A stretch of 64,000 nt of DNA. Source: Conyzicola nivalis (GTDB taxonomy: Bacteria; Actinomycetota; Actinomycetes; Actinomycetales; Microbacteriaceae). A program made the translations under genes and the position numbers. Below, piece after piece: positions 8,301 to 18,195 of this stretch. The stretch is taken from assembly GCF_014639655.1 (NCBI RefSeq), contig NZ_BMGB01000001.1, positions 2,124,882 to 2,188,881 on the forward strand, given 5' to 3'. The notes beneath the pieces were generated by a model. It was not told the DNA's origin, did not search any database, and worked only from the letters and a program-made list of their open reading frames with translations. The stretch's first letter is position 1; every line of letters starts with the position of its first letter.

Positions 8301-11300
8301 CAGTTGACGGTGATCTCGAAAATCGAGTAGCCGTACGGTGTCGCCCGGTGCACACCCTGCACGCGGATGTAGCGGTAGTCGCCCGTCACGTCGAACGATT
8401 CGAGCCCGCCGGCGCCCGCCTTCTGCGTCGCGAGCGTCGTGAACGGTCCGGTCGCGCTCGCCGAGCCTTGGATCAGGTACTCCGCCGCGTAGGCGCCCTC
8501 CCAGTTCACGGCAACGGTCTTCACCTTGTGCTGGGCGCCGAGGTCGACGGTGATCGACTGGTCGTCGCTCGCCTTGCTCGACCATCGGGAGGAAGCGTGG
8601 CCGTCGACGGCGTTCCCCGCCTTCGTTCCCGGGGCTTCGTCGCTCGTCGAGGTCGCCGAGGCGCCCTCTGCGAGGTTCTTGGCGACGACGGTGCCGTCTG
8701 CCGACCAGACCGAGATGTCGAACAGCGAGTAGCCGTATTGCGTGGCCCGCTCGACGCCCTTCATCCGAACGAACCGGGCGCGGACATCGACGACGTGGCT
8801 GTCGTTCCCACCGTCGCCGGCGTTCTCGGTTACCGCCGTGTTCCAGTCGTCGTTCTCCGAGTCGCGCGTCTGCAGCAGGTACTTCCGGCCGTACGCCGCC
8901 TCCCAGTCGAGGTCGATGCGCTCGATCGATGCCGTCGACCCGAGGTCGACCTCGATCCAAGCGCCGTCGCTGGCAGCGCTCGACCACCGCGACGTCGCCG
9001 AGGCGTCGACCGCGAATCGGGCCGGTGTGCTCGAGTTCTCGGTAGACGACGCCGAAGCCTTTTTGCCGGATGCTACGTTGGCGAGTTCGCGCGGCGTGGG
9101 CTCCCCGGGCTGCTCGGGCTCGGCGGCCGGCGTGTTCGCGCTCACCGTCGCCGTGGACGAACCCGTGACCCCGTCGAACTCGATGGTGACCGGGTAGCGG
9201 CCGGCGGTAGTGCCCGCGGTGTAGGTGCCGTCCGCGGCGATCATGCCGCCCTCGGCGGCCCACGGTCCGGTGACCCGGCCGCCGTTGCCCGCGCCGTCGA
9301 ACGCCCAGGCCGCGAACTTCACGTCGCGACCGCTCACGACCGCCGGGTTCTGCGGGGTGACCAGCAGTTCGCTCGTGTCGATCGCGGAGGTCGACAGGGT
9401 GCCGGTCACGCCGAGGTCCCAGATCGAGTAGCCGTAGCCGGTGAGGCGTTCGAGCCCGAGGATCCGCACGTATCGGCCGGTGGCTTCCACGGCCACGTCG
9501 TCGATCGTGGGGGCGGCCTTCGATACCGTCTTCACGGTCGTCCAGGGGCCGTCCGTATCATCCGAGACCTGGATCTCGTACTTCGCGGCCGCCGCGTCCT
9601 CCCAGTTGATGTGAACCGAGGAGATGTCGTACTGCTTGCCGAGATCGACGCGCAGCCACTGCTCGCCCGCACCGTGCTTGCTCTCCCAACGCGTGGCCGA
9701 CGAGCCGTCGACCGCTGCCTTCGCAGTGTTGGCGCCGTTGGTGGTCGAGGCGACGACCGGTTTACCCCGCGCGATGTCGGTCGCCGCGGCGATTACCGCC
9801 ACGACCGCGGTTCCCGATGCGGCACCCGCCGAGGCGGTCACATAGCCCGCGCCCGTAGCGCTGGTCGTGAGCTTTCCGGCGTCGTCGATGCTGCCCTCGG
9901 CCGTGGTTTTCCAGCTGACGGGGCCCGATTCGATCGGGTCGCCGTACTGGTCGAGTCCGGTCGCCGCGAACGTGGTCGACTGGCCGGAGGTGACGCGCGC
10001 GAACTCGGGCGAAACCGAGAGGCTCGATAGCACCGGCCGAGGCGCCACGCGCAGCTCGTAGCTCGCCGTCGTCGCGCCGTTCGTCGCCGTGACGGTGACC
10101 GGGTCGGCGTTCTTCGTGGCCGAGAACGTACCGGACGCGTCGATCGAGCCACCCCCGTCGACCGACCACTTCAGGTCGTCGAGCGGGATGGTCGCTCCGT
10201 ACTGGTCATAGCCGACGGCCGTGAACCCGCGCGAGTCTCCGCGCTGCACGGTCTTGGCCGAGTCCGGGGTGGTGACGACGATGTGGTCGAGCTTCGCGTC
10301 GAGGTGGTGCTGCACCGTGGTGTGCGCCGGCACCTGGATGGTTCCGATCACGGTGTCGCCCTCGTAGACCTTGTAGCCGGCCTGCGCGTCGGTGCCGTTG
10401 AACACCACGTAGCTGTAGACCTTCGTCTCGGCGTTGTAATACACCTGACTTGTCGGGGTGGCCACGTGGCGGGTGAGGATCTCGCTGCCGAGTGAGCGGT
10501 TCGCCATCGCGTTGTAATAGACCGCCCCGGCCATCGAGTCGCTCGTGACGACGGGATCCTTTGTCTTCGACAGTTCGGCGTACATCTCAGCGTAGAAGTC
10601 GGGATCGCTCTGCGCGGTCAAGCCGAGCACCACGTTGCCGAGCGCGTCTCCCATGCGGCTGTAGACGCCGGCCGCCTGCGCGGTGTCGACGCCGCTTTCA
10701 TAGCCGGACACGTCGTAGTTGTGGATCTTCTGCTGCACGGCTTGGTCGGCCACGTAATCGGTGGAGAGGTAGGAGAACAGCTTCCAGCCGGTGGCCCACT
10801 CCTTCGGGTCGCTGTCGGGCTTGTCTATCGGCGGTACCGCCGGGGCGAAGACGGCCGGCAGGGTTTCCGGTGTCCAGTGCTCGGCGGGGAAGACCAGCTG
10901 CCCGTTCGCGTCGACGGTGAAGTACAGCTCGCCGGTGGCGGAATTGAAGAGCGGGTTCGCTGCCACCTTGGCGCTCGTGTAGCCCGGGTTGTTGAGATAC
11001 GCCTTGCGAACGGCGTCCTTCAGCGTGTTGACCGAATCGGTCGGGCTCTTCGTGACGACCGCGCCGTAGGAGGTACCGACACCGGCCATCTGCTTCGCGG
11101 CGAGCCCGAGCACGCCGCCGATATCACCCTTGACGAACGCGCCGTTCGAGGCGGGGCGTTCGTCGAACATGTCGTTCAGCAGGCTCTTCGAGAACTGGCG
11201 GTCCCACCCGAGGTAGTTCAGCCACGGACCGGTCGGCATCCACTGGATGCCGAAGATCCAGGCGGGGTCGCCGTTGAAGTAGGTGGCGAAGGCCTGTCCG

Positions 11301-13675
11301 GAGTCGAAGAGGATGCCGGTGGTGCTGTGAGCATACGCGTCCGGGAATACTCCGACACCCGTGCCGTCGGCGGCATCCGGATTGCCGTTGTAGTCGAGGT
11401 AGTAGTCCATGACCGCGGCGCGTTCGGTGACGTAGCCCATCGCGCCGGTCGCTTGCATCTCGGTGTTGCCCAGCGCGGAGCCGAGCATGAAGATGCCGGC
11501 CCACGACTGGATCGCCTCGGAGCTCGATTCCTGGTTGTTTCCGTTCGTCGAACTGTAACCACCGGCGTAGGAATGTCCCTCGAACACGTCGAAGGTGCGT
11601 AGGTAGGGGAAGTTTTTGTCGTCCCTGTCCCAGTTCGCGTACTGCTTGGCCACGAGGGTTGCCATCGGGCCGAACTGCGCCGCCCACTCGGGGTCCTCGA
11701 AGGCAAGGAGGCCCGCCGCGAGGGTGAAGTAGCCGTAGTGGAAGTGGTTGTCGGTGAACTCGAGGGAACCGTAGGAGTCACCGAAACCGACCAGGGCCTT
11801 CCAGGTGTCGTACCGGGTGAAGAACTTCTCATTCTCGCCCGGCGTGTAGGTGAACCAGTCGTTGAGCGCGGTCTTGAGCGTGCCCTTGAGCGTCTCGTAC
11901 GACGCGTCGTCGCCGATCTGCTTGGCCATGGTCATGTACTCGGCGAACTGCAGAACGTCTTTGCCACCCCAGTAGGTGTCTCCGCCGTACTCGGTGCGCT
12001 TGGCATAGCTGCTGACGAATTTCTTCATCGCGGCCACGTCATACTCGTTTGCGCCGCCGGTCTTCTGCGGCGCGGGTGCGACGGGGGTGATGCCGGTGAA
12101 CGGGTAGGTCACCGTCCAGCCGCCATGCCCGACAGCCGTCTTCATGACCCCACGCGGAGTCACGTAGGTGGGCTTGGCGAAGTCGATGTTGGTGGTCGTG
12201 CTGTTGTAGGTGTGGGGCAGCCAACCCTGGATCGTGTCGAGATCGGCGCCCTGCAATGCCTCGGTCTCGACATCGTAGGTCTCGACCACTTCGGCCTTGT
12301 CGGCGCTGTAGGTGTACTCCATGGTCGTGTCGCGCGGGATCGCGAAGGCGTGCTTCGACATGGCGTCGAGGTCGGCTCCGCTCGCGGGAAGGGCGCTCAC
12401 GACGAGGTAGTCGGCGGTCAGCGTGGCCTCGATGGAATTGCCGACGAGATCGAACGAACTGCCGGTCGGCGCGTGTACTCCGAAGCTGCGGTCGTCCTGC
12501 GTGATGGTGAAGGCGTCGACGGTTGCGGGAAACTTCAGCGGTGATCCGTCGGCCGCGGCGAAGGTGGCACCGGCGCCCACGGAGATCTTGGGCACCACGT
12601 TCTCGAACTCGAACCAGGTGTAGGGCGTGCCGCGGGCGATGGAGACATCCATGAACTGGGTCGCGGACTGGTGCATCCGCCAGCTCACGTTCCAGTCTCC
12701 CCACCGCAGCGCGTCGGCCTGGGTGGCACGGAACGCCGTACCGAAACGGTCGGCGATGCCTGCCGGCACATCGGTGCGCACGATCTGGTCGACGAGCACG
12801 TGGGCCCAGCCCGCCGGCATGTCGTCCACCACCTGGATTGTGGCGGTCTGGCCCGCGTATGCCGTGACGTCCCACGAGACCCACCGCAGGATCTCGGACT
12901 GTTCTCCGGTGGCGGAGGCGACGGTCTTACCGTCGATCACGAGGCGCACCTCCGTCTGGCCGGGGTGGTTTCCGCCGCCGACCATTAGGGCGATGAAGTC
13001 GCGGTCGACGGTGAATTCGGGAGAGGTGAGCGTACCCTCGGCCTGGTCGCCCTTCTCCGAGGTGAAGGAGTTGACCAATCCCTTGCCGAGGTACTTCTCG
13101 ACGGTGGTCTGGCCCTTGGCTGTGCCGTTGCTCGGTGCGGCGAACGCGTCGCCCGTCGAGGTCCAGCCGGCGTCGAAGGCGGGGCCGTCGAAGCCGGCCA
13201 TGTCGATGTCAGAAGCGTCGGGCTGTGGCGGCACGCTGCCCTGCACCTGGATCGCGGAGTTGTCGAGCATGCTGCTGCCGTCCTTGTTCCACTCCGTCGG
13301 GTAGGCGATGCGTGTGCCCAGCTCGGTATTCGACACGACGAACGGGTCGGCCCAGAGGTTGCCGGAGAATTTGTTCACGATCAGGTCGGACCACCACTTG
13401 TTGGTCGGAACCGGCTCACCGCTCATCGACGAGTCGATGTAGAGCTTCTTGTTCACCACGCCGGTGACGTCACGCCCCGGGCGGTCGAGCGACTTCGGCG
13501 GGGTGGCGGCATACGAGCCGCCGCCGACGGGCACGGGCGTCGAAGCGTTCGGGACCGCGGCGGCTGTGGCGCCCGATGCTGCGGGGGCCGTAGCGGTGAG
13601 TGTGAGGGCGGCCATGGCTGCGGCAACGACGACAGCGGTCGCGCGCAGGCGCGCCCGCGAGGAGGGTCGGATCAT
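8300..13675 (-). CDS. secreted GH81 endo-beta-1,3-glucanase with Ig-like and three discoidin-type domains
   Basis: A 1791-residue exported protein. A signal peptide occupies residues 1 to about 36 (RARLRATAVVV, then a hydrophobic core ending ATAPAASGA). The catalytic GH81 region runs from about 80 to 830, with a beta-sandwich insert at about 150-310. It carries the family motif EGHSYAGGYSSTNGNNQESSSEA, whose acidic residues Glu716 and Glu720 lie in the catalytic cleft region. Two Big-type Ig-like domains follow (about 1125-1295), then F5/8 type C domains beginning near 1300, 1533 and 1667, the first and second separated by another Ig-like domain. The multiple carbohydrate-binding modules suggest attack on insoluble beta-1,3-glucan such as laminarin or fungal wall. 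It is far longer than the usual catalytic module of about 700 residues. Confidence 0.88.
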   Translation of the reverse strand: MIRPSSRARLRATAVVVAAAMAALTLTATAPAASGATAAAVPNASTPVPVGGGSYAATPPKSLDRPGRDVTGVVNKKLYIDSSMSGEPVPTNKWWSDLIVNKFSGNLWADPFVVSNTELGTRIAYPTEWNKDGSSMLDNSAIQVQGSVPPQPDASDIDMAGFDGPAFDAGWTSTGDAFAAPSNGTAKGQTTVEKYLGKGLVNSFTSEKGDQAEGTLTSPEFTVDRDFIALMVGGGNHPGQTEVRLVIDGKTVASATGEQSEILRWVSWDVTAYAGQTATIQVVDDMPAGWAHVLVDQIVRTDVPAGIADRFGTAFRATQADALRWGDWNVSWRMHQSATQFMDVSIARGTPYTWFEFENVVPKISVGAGATFAAADGSPLKFPATVDAFTITQDDRSFGVHAPTGSSFDLVGNSIEATLTADYLVVSALPASGADLDAMSKHAFAIPRDTTMEYTYSADKAEVVETYDVETEALQGADLDTIQGWLPHTYNSTTTNIDFAKPTYVTPRGVMKTAVGHGGWTVTYPFTGITPVAPAPQKTGGANEYDVAAMKKFVSSYAKRTEYGGDTYWGGKDVLQFAEYMTMAKQIGDDASYETLKGTLKTALNDWFTYTPGENEKFFTRYDTWKALVGFGDSYGSLEFTDNHFHYGYFTLAAGLLAFEDPEWAAQFGPMATLVAKQYANWDRDDKNFPYLRTFDVFEGHSYAGGYSSTNGNNQESSSEAIQSWAGIFMLGSALGNTEMQATGAMGYVTERAAVMDYYLDYNGNPDAADGTGVGVFPDAYAHSTTGILFDSGQAFATYFNGDPAWIFGIQWMPTGPWLNYLGWDRQFSKSLLNDMFDERPASNGAFVKGDIGGVLGLAAKQMAGVGTSYGAVVTKSPTDSVNTLKDAVRKAYLNNPGYTSAKVAANPLFNSATGELYFTVDANGQLVFPAEHWTPETLPAVFAPAVPPIDKPDSDPKEWATGWKLFSYLSTDYVADQAVQQKIHNYDVSGYESGVDTAQAAGVYSRMGDALGNVVLGLTAQSDPDFYAEMYAELSKTKDPVVTSDSMAGAVYYNAMANRSLGSEILTRHVATPTSQVYYNAETKVYSYVVFNGTDAQAGYKVYEGDTVIGTIQVPAHTTVQHHLDAKLDHIVVTTPDSAKTVQRGDSRGFTAVGYDQYGATIPLDDLKWSVDGGGSIDASGTFSATKNADPVTVTATNGATTASYELRVAPRPVLSSLSVSPEFARVTSGQSTTFAATGLDQYGDPIESGPVSWKTTAEGSIDDAGKLTTSATGAGYVTASAGAASGTAVVAVIAAATDIARGKPVVASTTNGANTAKAAVDGSSATRWESKHGAGEQWLRVDLGKQYDISSVHINWEDAAAAKYEIQVSDDTDGPWTTVKTVSKAAPTIDDVAVEATGRYVRILGLERLTGYGYSIWDLGVTGTLSTSAIDTSELLVTPQNPAVVSGRDVKFAAWAFDGAGNGGRVTGPWAAEGGMIAADGTYTAGTTAGRYPVTIEFDGVTGSSTATVSANTPAAEPEQPGEPTPRELANVASGKKASASSTENSSTPARFAVDASATSRWSSAASDGAWIEVDLGSTASIERIDLDWEAAYGRKYLLQTRDSENDDWNTAVTENAGDGGNDSHVVDVRARFVRMKGVERATQYGYSLFDISVWSADGTVVAKNLAEGASATSTSDEAPGTKAGNAVDGHASSRWSSKASDDQSITVDLGAQHKVKTVAVNWEGAYAAEYLIQGSASATGPFTTLATQKAGAGGLESFDVTGDYRYIRVQGVHRATPYGYSIFEITVN

Positions 13676-13886
13676 GGTTCTTTCTTGGAACGTGAAGGGA
13701 CGGGGCGTGGATCACCGCCCGGTTTGGTGCGACTAGCCCGAGCAATATTGGCAGAATGCCCGACGCCCGCGGCCGTGGCATCAGTAGTTTCGCTGAAATG
13801 TCATTTCGGCTTCATCTTGCTCCCGCGGCGCCGCGGTGCGGCGACCGTTTCGCCCGCCGACGGCCGAACCTTGCAAGACTGTAGCC

Positions 13887-14867
13887 ATGCTGGCAACGCT
13901 GACGGACATCCTCCACACCGCCCGAGTGGTATCGATCCCGTTGCGGCAGCGCTTCCGGGGCATCGAGACCCGGGAGGTGGTTCTGTTCGAGGGACCGCAG
14001 GGCTGGACCGAGTTCTCGCCCTTCGTCGAGTACGGCGATGAGGAAGCCGCCGCATGGCTCAGCGCCGCGCTCGACTTCGGCTGGAACGCCGCTCCCCCGC
14101 TGCTGCGCGACAGCGTGCGGGTGAACGCCACATTGCCGGCCGTCGTGCCGTCACTCGTCGCCGACGTGCTCGACCGGTTCGCCGGGTGCCGCACGGTCAA
14201 GGTGAAGGTGGCCGAGATCGGCCAGACGCTCGAGGACGACGTGGCCAGGGTCGCCGCGGCGAGGGAGTATCTGGGTGCGGAGGGGCGCATCCGCATCGAT
14301 GCCAACGGAGGGTGGAACGTCGACGAGGCTGAACACGCGATCCACGCCCTGGCCGAGTACGATCTCGAGTACGTGGAGCAGCCGTGCGCCACGGTCGACG
14401 AACTCTGGCAGATCAGGCAGCGGGTGAAGTACATGGGTGTGCCGGTCGCCGCCGACGAGAGCGTGCGCAAGGCGGCCGATCCGCTGCTTGTCGCCCGGCA
14501 GGAGGCCGCGGACATCCTCGTGATCAAGGCGCAGCCGCTCGGCGGCATCCACGACGCGCTCGCGATCGCGGGCGAGGCGGGTCTGCCGCTCGTCGTGTCG
14601 AGCGCGCTGGAGACCTCGGTGGGCATCTCGATGGGGCTGCATCTGGCCGCCGCGCTGCCCGAGCTGCCCTACGACTGCGGGCTCGCGACCGTCAACCTGC
14701 TGTCGCTCGACGTGGCGACCGACCCGCTGGTGCCGGTCGACGGCGCGATCGGCGTGCGGCGGGTGGTGCCCGACGCGGGCGTCCTCGAAGACCACGCCGC
14801 GTCGCCCGAGCGCGAGGCCTGGTGGCTGGCGCGCCTGGAGCGCTGCTACCGGCTCTTGGCCGGCTGA
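13887..14867 (+). CDS. menC: o-succinylbenzoate synthase
   Basis: A 326-residue enolase-superfamily enzyme that dehydrates SHCHC to o-succinylbenzoate in menaquinone synthesis. The catalytic Lys of the second strand lies in CRTVKVKVAE. Metal ligands are in RIDANGG, YVEQP and AADES, and the second catalytic Lys is in LVIKAQPLGG. The ATG at 13887 (start of MLATLTDILHTARV) gives the expected family length; an upstream ATG at 13836 would add unlikely basic residues. It is divergent from the GH81 gene, with 211 bp between them. Confidence 0.9.
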   Translation: MLATLTDILHTARVVSIPLRQRFRGIETREVVLFEGPQGWTEFSPFVEYGDEEAAAWLSAALDFGWNAAPPLLRDSVRVNATLPAVVPSLVADVLDRFAGCRTVKVKVAEIGQTLEDDVARVAAAREYLGAEGRIRIDANGGWNVDEAEHAIHALAEYDLEYVEQPCATVDELWQIRQRVKYMGVPVAADESVRKAADPLLVARQEAADILVIKAQPLGGIHDALAIAGEAGLPLVVSSALETSVGISMGLHLAAALPELPYDCGLATVNLLSLDVATDPLVPVDGAIGVRRVVPDAGVLEDHAASPEREAWWLARLERCYRLLAG

Positions 14868-14884
14868 GTCGCAGAGGTCGCGGG

Positions 14885-15850
14885 TTACAGCCCGCTGTAC
14901 GCGTGCAGGCCCTTGAAGAAGAGGTTGACCACGGTGAAGTTGAACATCACGGCCGCGAAGCCGATGATCGCGAGCCAGGCCGACCGGCTGCCGCGCCAGC
15001 CGCGCGTTGCCCGCGCGTGGATGTAGCCGGCGAAGATGGTCCAGATGATGAACGTCCAGACCTCCTTGGTGTCCCAGCCCCAGTAGCGGCCCCACGCGCG
15101 CTCCGCCCAGACGGCGCCGGCGATGAGCGTGAAGGTCCAGAACACGAAGCCGACGAGGATGAGCCGGTAGGCGAGGTTCTCGAGCTTTTCGGCGTTCGGC
15201 AGGGTGGCGAGGAACTTCATGCCCTCGCCGCCTCGAGCCTCGCGGCGTGACTGGAGGAGCTGAACGACCGACAGCCCGCCGCCGAGGGCGAAGAACGCGG
15301 TGCCGAGAATAGCCACGAACACGTGGATGACGAGCCAGGCCGACTGCAGTGCGGGCGGCTGCGGGGCCACGGCCACGTAGAAGTTGACGGTGGCGAGGCC
15401 GAGGAACGCGAGGCAGAACCCCACGATGTAGGCGCCGAGGAACTTCAGGTCCTGCCAGAACTGCACCAGCAGGAAGACCCCGACGATGATGGCCGTCGCG
15501 GTGATCGCGAAGCCGTACATGTTCGACCACGGCGCGTAGCCGGCGGCGAGACCGCGCAGCACCACCGCGACGACGTGCAGCACCCAGCCGAGGATGGTGA
15601 AGCCCATGGCCAAACGCATCGCGCGCGACACCTTCGCCGTGCCGTCGTCGGGCGCATCCGTCGCGAGCTTTTCGAGAAGCGTCGTACGGGCGGATGACGC
15701 GGCGGACTGCGACATCGAAGCCTCGACGGCAACGGGTGCAGGAGCCGATCGACGCGCGAGGTCGACCGTGAACGCGATGAACGCGAACGTGTAGACCACC
15801 ATCGCGGAGTACACCGCGATGAGGGACATCGTCTCTAGAGTGAGGGTCAC
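14885..15850 (-). CDS. ccsB: cytochrome c maturation protein CcsB (CcsA family)
   Basis: A 321-residue polytopic protein of the system II haem ligation machinery. It contains the WWD-type signature GRYWGWDTKEVWTFIIWTIF and conserved histidines near IHVFVAILGT and YIHARATRG. It works with ResB to deliver haem to apocytochrome c outside the membrane. It is the last gene of a minus-strand operon and overlaps resB by 4 bp (ATGA). Confidence 0.92.
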   Translation of the reverse strand: MTLTLETMSLIAVYSAMVVYTFAFIAFTVDLARRSAPAPVAVEASMSQSAASSARTTLLEKLATDAPDDGTAKVSRAMRLAMGFTILGWVLHVVAVVLRGLAAGYAPWSNMYGFAITATAIIVGVFLLVQFWQDLKFLGAYIVGFCLAFLGLATVNFYVAVAPQPPALQSAWLVIHVFVAILGTAFFALGGGLSVVQLLQSRREARGGEGMKFLATLPNAEKLENLAYRLILVGFVFWTFTLIAGAVWAERAWGRYWGWDTKEVWTFIIWTIFAGYIHARATRGWRGSRSAWLAIIGFAAVMFNFTVVNLFFKGLHAYSGL

Positions 15851-17475
15851 GGTTCCACCTTAAGCCTGAGTTGTTTCGAATGAGACGCCGCGATGTCGGC
15901 CACGGCCGCCTCGAGGCGGGGGTCTTCGCCTCGGGCCAGACCCGCGTACTCGACGGTCACGCTGCCGTCGGCGTTCTCGGTGGCCTTCACCCAGACGCGG
16001 CGGCGCGGGATGAACAGGCCGGTGAAGAGCCCGGCGAGGATGAGGATCGCGAAGGTGAGCACCCACACCTGCGAGGGGTCGCGGTGGATGTCGAACGAAG
16101 CGAACCGCTTTACCTCGGTGAGCTCGATGGTGCCGAGGCCGTTCGGCAGGTCGACTGTCTCCCCGGGCCGCAGCTCGAGGGCGGGCACGTCGGCGTTGCT
16201 GCCCGCGATCTCGGTCATGCCGTCGGTCGCTAGCTGATACACCGACCGAGGTACGCCGGCGTCGAGGCCGAGATCGCCCGTGAACGCGCGCAGCGTGAGC
16301 AGCGGGTCGAGCAGTTCGGGGAAGCCCGAGGTGAGCGCCCCGCTCGGCAGCTTGGCGGCGGTCGGGTAGAAGAAGCCGACGAGCCCGACCTGTTCGGCCA
16401 GGCCGTCGGGCACCTTGATGACGCCGAGCGAGGTGAGGTGCGCATCCTGTGGGAGGAACGGCGTCGAGTCCTCCCAGACCACGGTTCCCTCGGGGTCGCG
16501 GATCACGAGCGTCGGGGCGTAGCCGTTGCCGAGCAGGAACACGTCGGTGCCGCCGATCGCGAGAGGCTCGTTCACCTTGATGTTGGCGTCCTGCTCGTCA
16601 CCGTCGGGCGTGGTCGTCGTGACGTAGGCGGAGTAGTCGGTGGCCTGTCCGATAGCCTGCGTGTTCTCCAGCTCGTAGGTGGCCTCGAACTTGTCGAGAC
16701 TGATGCGGTACGGCTCGAGGAAGTCGCTCTCGAAGAACCGGCCCGGGTTGAACGAGTCGTAGTCGCCGAGCACGTTGACGAACTTCTGCCCCTCGACGAC
16801 CACGCGCTGGCCGCTGTAACCGAAGCTGCCGCCGATCGCGACCGACACGAGGATGCCCACGAGCGCCGTATGGAATACCAGGTTGCCGGTCTCGCGCAGG
16901 TAACCGCGCTCGGCGCTGACGCTGTGCGTGCCGGTCCCTGAGCCTGTCGAAGTGGAGGGATACAGCTCGGTTCGATAGCCGAGCTTCTTGAGCTGCGCGC
17001 GGGCGCTGTCGATTGCGGATGCGGCATCCGTCTCGCTCGCGACCGAGGTATGGCCCGCGAGGCGGTTGAGGCGCGCCGGCGTCTTCGGCGGACGCGAACG
17101 CAGTGCGCGGTAGTGGTGGATGCTGCGCGGGATGATGCACCCGATGAGCGACACGAACAGCAGCAGGTAGATCGACGAGAACCACACCGAGGTGTAGGTG
17201 TTGAACACCTGCAGGGAGTCGAGGATCGGGTAGAGGTCGGGGTGGTCGACCTTGTACTGGATGACACCGTTCGGGTCGCTCGAGCGCTGGGCGACGAGCG
17301 AGCCGGGGATCGCGGCGAACGCGAGCAGCAGCAGAAGGAAGAGCGCGGTGCGCATGCTGGTGAGCTGGCGCCAGAAGAACCGCAGGTAGCCGACGACGCC
17401 GAGCTTCGGCTGGGCTATCGCCGAATCGCCGGGCTCGGGAGAGTCGATGTGGTCAGAGGGGCGTGACGAAGACAT
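15847..17475 (-). CDS. resB: cytochrome c maturation protein ResB
   Basis: A 542-residue ResB/Ccs1 protein with three N-terminal membrane segments (TALFLLLLLAFAAIPGSL, VWFSSIYLLLFVSLIGCII and TALVGILVSVAIGGSFG), a large external domain and a final transmembrane span (WVLTFAILILAGLFTGLFIP). It is the haem-binding partner of CcsB. At residues around 175-181 the sequence STSTGSGTG is encoded by a copy of the dispersed 20-bp repeat (16933-16952), an insertion in a linker between membrane segments. The start overlaps the end of ccdA by 23 bp. Confidence 0.92.
   Translation of the reverse strand: MSSSRPSDHIDSPEPGDSAIAQPKLGVVGYLRFFWRQLTSMRTALFLLLLLAFAAIPGSLVAQRSSDPNGVIQYKVDHPDLYPILDSLQVFNTYTSVWFSSIYLLLFVSLIGCIIPRSIHHYRALRSRPPKTPARLNRLAGHTSVASETDAASAIDSARAQLKKLGYRTELYPSTSTGSGTGTHSVSAERGYLRETGNLVFHTALVGILVSVAIGGSFGYSGQRVVVEGQKFVNVLGDYDSFNPGRFFESDFLEPYRISLDKFEATYELENTQAIGQATDYSAYVTTTTPDGDEQDANIKVNEPLAIGGTDVFLLGNGYAPTLVIRDPEGTVVWEDSTPFLPQDAHLTSLGVIKVPDGLAEQVGLVGFFYPTAAKLPSGALTSGFPELLDPLLTLRAFTGDLGLDAGVPRSVYQLATDGMTEIAGSNADVPALELRPGETVDLPNGLGTIELTEVKRFASFDIHRDPSQVWVLTFAILILAGLFTGLFIPRRRVWVKATENADGSVTVEYAGLARGEDPRLEAAVADIAASHSKQLRLKVEP
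16933..16952 (+). repeat. dispersed 20-bp repeat copy inside resB
   Basis: GGTCCCTGAGCCTGTCGAAG lies in frame within the resB coding region. The same core occurs at 21141-21201 (inverted pair), 25667-25680 and as variants at 32268-32335. The others are intergenic, so this copy is unusual in being translated. Confidence 0.8.
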
Positions 17476-18193
17476 TGATCACCGCTCCTAACTCGCTCAT
17501 CCAGAGCGACCACAAGCCTGACACCATCAGCACGCCGACGATGACCAACAGCGAGCCGCCGACGATGTTGACGACGCGGATGCGCTTCTTGATCCAGGCG
17601 ACGGAGGTGGTCACCCAGCCGAAGCCGAAGGCGACGAGCACGAACGGGATGCCGAGGCCGAGCGAATAGACGATGCCGAGGATGACGCCCTGCCAGGCCG
17701 AGCCGCCGGAGAGGCTGATCGCCGTGATGGCGGCGAGCGTCGGGCCGAGGCACGGGGTCCAGCCGAGGCCGAACAGGATTCCGAGCAGGGGCGCTCCGGC
17801 GAGGCCGGTCGCCGGCGTCCAGGAGGGTTTGAAGCTGCGCTGCAGGAACGTGAACTGGCCGATGAACACCAGACCGAGCAGGATCACGAACACGCCGGCG
17901 AAGCGGGTGATGGTGTCGCTGTAGACGATGAGCCAGGTGCCGACGGCCCCGAACGCCGCGTTGGTGGCGACGAAGACGAGGGTGAATCCGAGCACGAAAA
18001 GCGAGACGCCGATCACGAGGCGGGAACGGTCGCGTCGACCACCGGTGCCGCTCAGGCCGCCGACGTAGCCGAGATACCCGGGAACGAGCGGCAGGATGCA
18101 GGGCGAGAGGAACGACAGCAGTCCGGCGAGCAGTGCGATGGGCAGCGCTATGACGAGTTGCCCGTCGCCGACGAGCTCACCGACTCCTGGCAT
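17453..18193 (-). CDS. ccdA: thiol-disulfide transmembrane carrier CcdA
   Basis: A 246-residue, six-span DsbD/CcdA family protein that passes reducing equivalents across the membrane for cytochrome c maturation. The two redox cysteines are visible: Cys32 in FLSPCILPLVPGY and the second in LGWTPCLGPTL. It sits between the TlpA/ResA-like gene (2 bp upstream) and resB (overlapping), the standard order. Start ATG at 18193. Confidence 0.92.
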   Translation of the reverse strand: MPGVGELVGDGQLVIALPIALLAGLLSFLSPCILPLVPGYLGYVGGLSGTGGRRDRSRLVIGVSLFVLGFTLVFVATNAAFGAVGTWLIVYSDTITRFAGVFVILLGLVFIGQFTFLQRSFKPSWTPATGLAGAPLLGILFGLGWTPCLGPTLAAITAISLSGGSAWQGVILGIVYSLGLGIPFVLVAFGFGWVTTSVAWIKKRIRVVNIVGGSLLVIVGVLMVSGLWSLWMSELGAVINVFVTPL

Positions 18194-18195
18194 CG

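Noticed and set aside
8249-10030. 593-codon plus-strand frame opposite the GH81 gene
   Set aside because: Arg/Val/Gly-rich shadow of the discoidin-type domains; no ribosome site or family motif.
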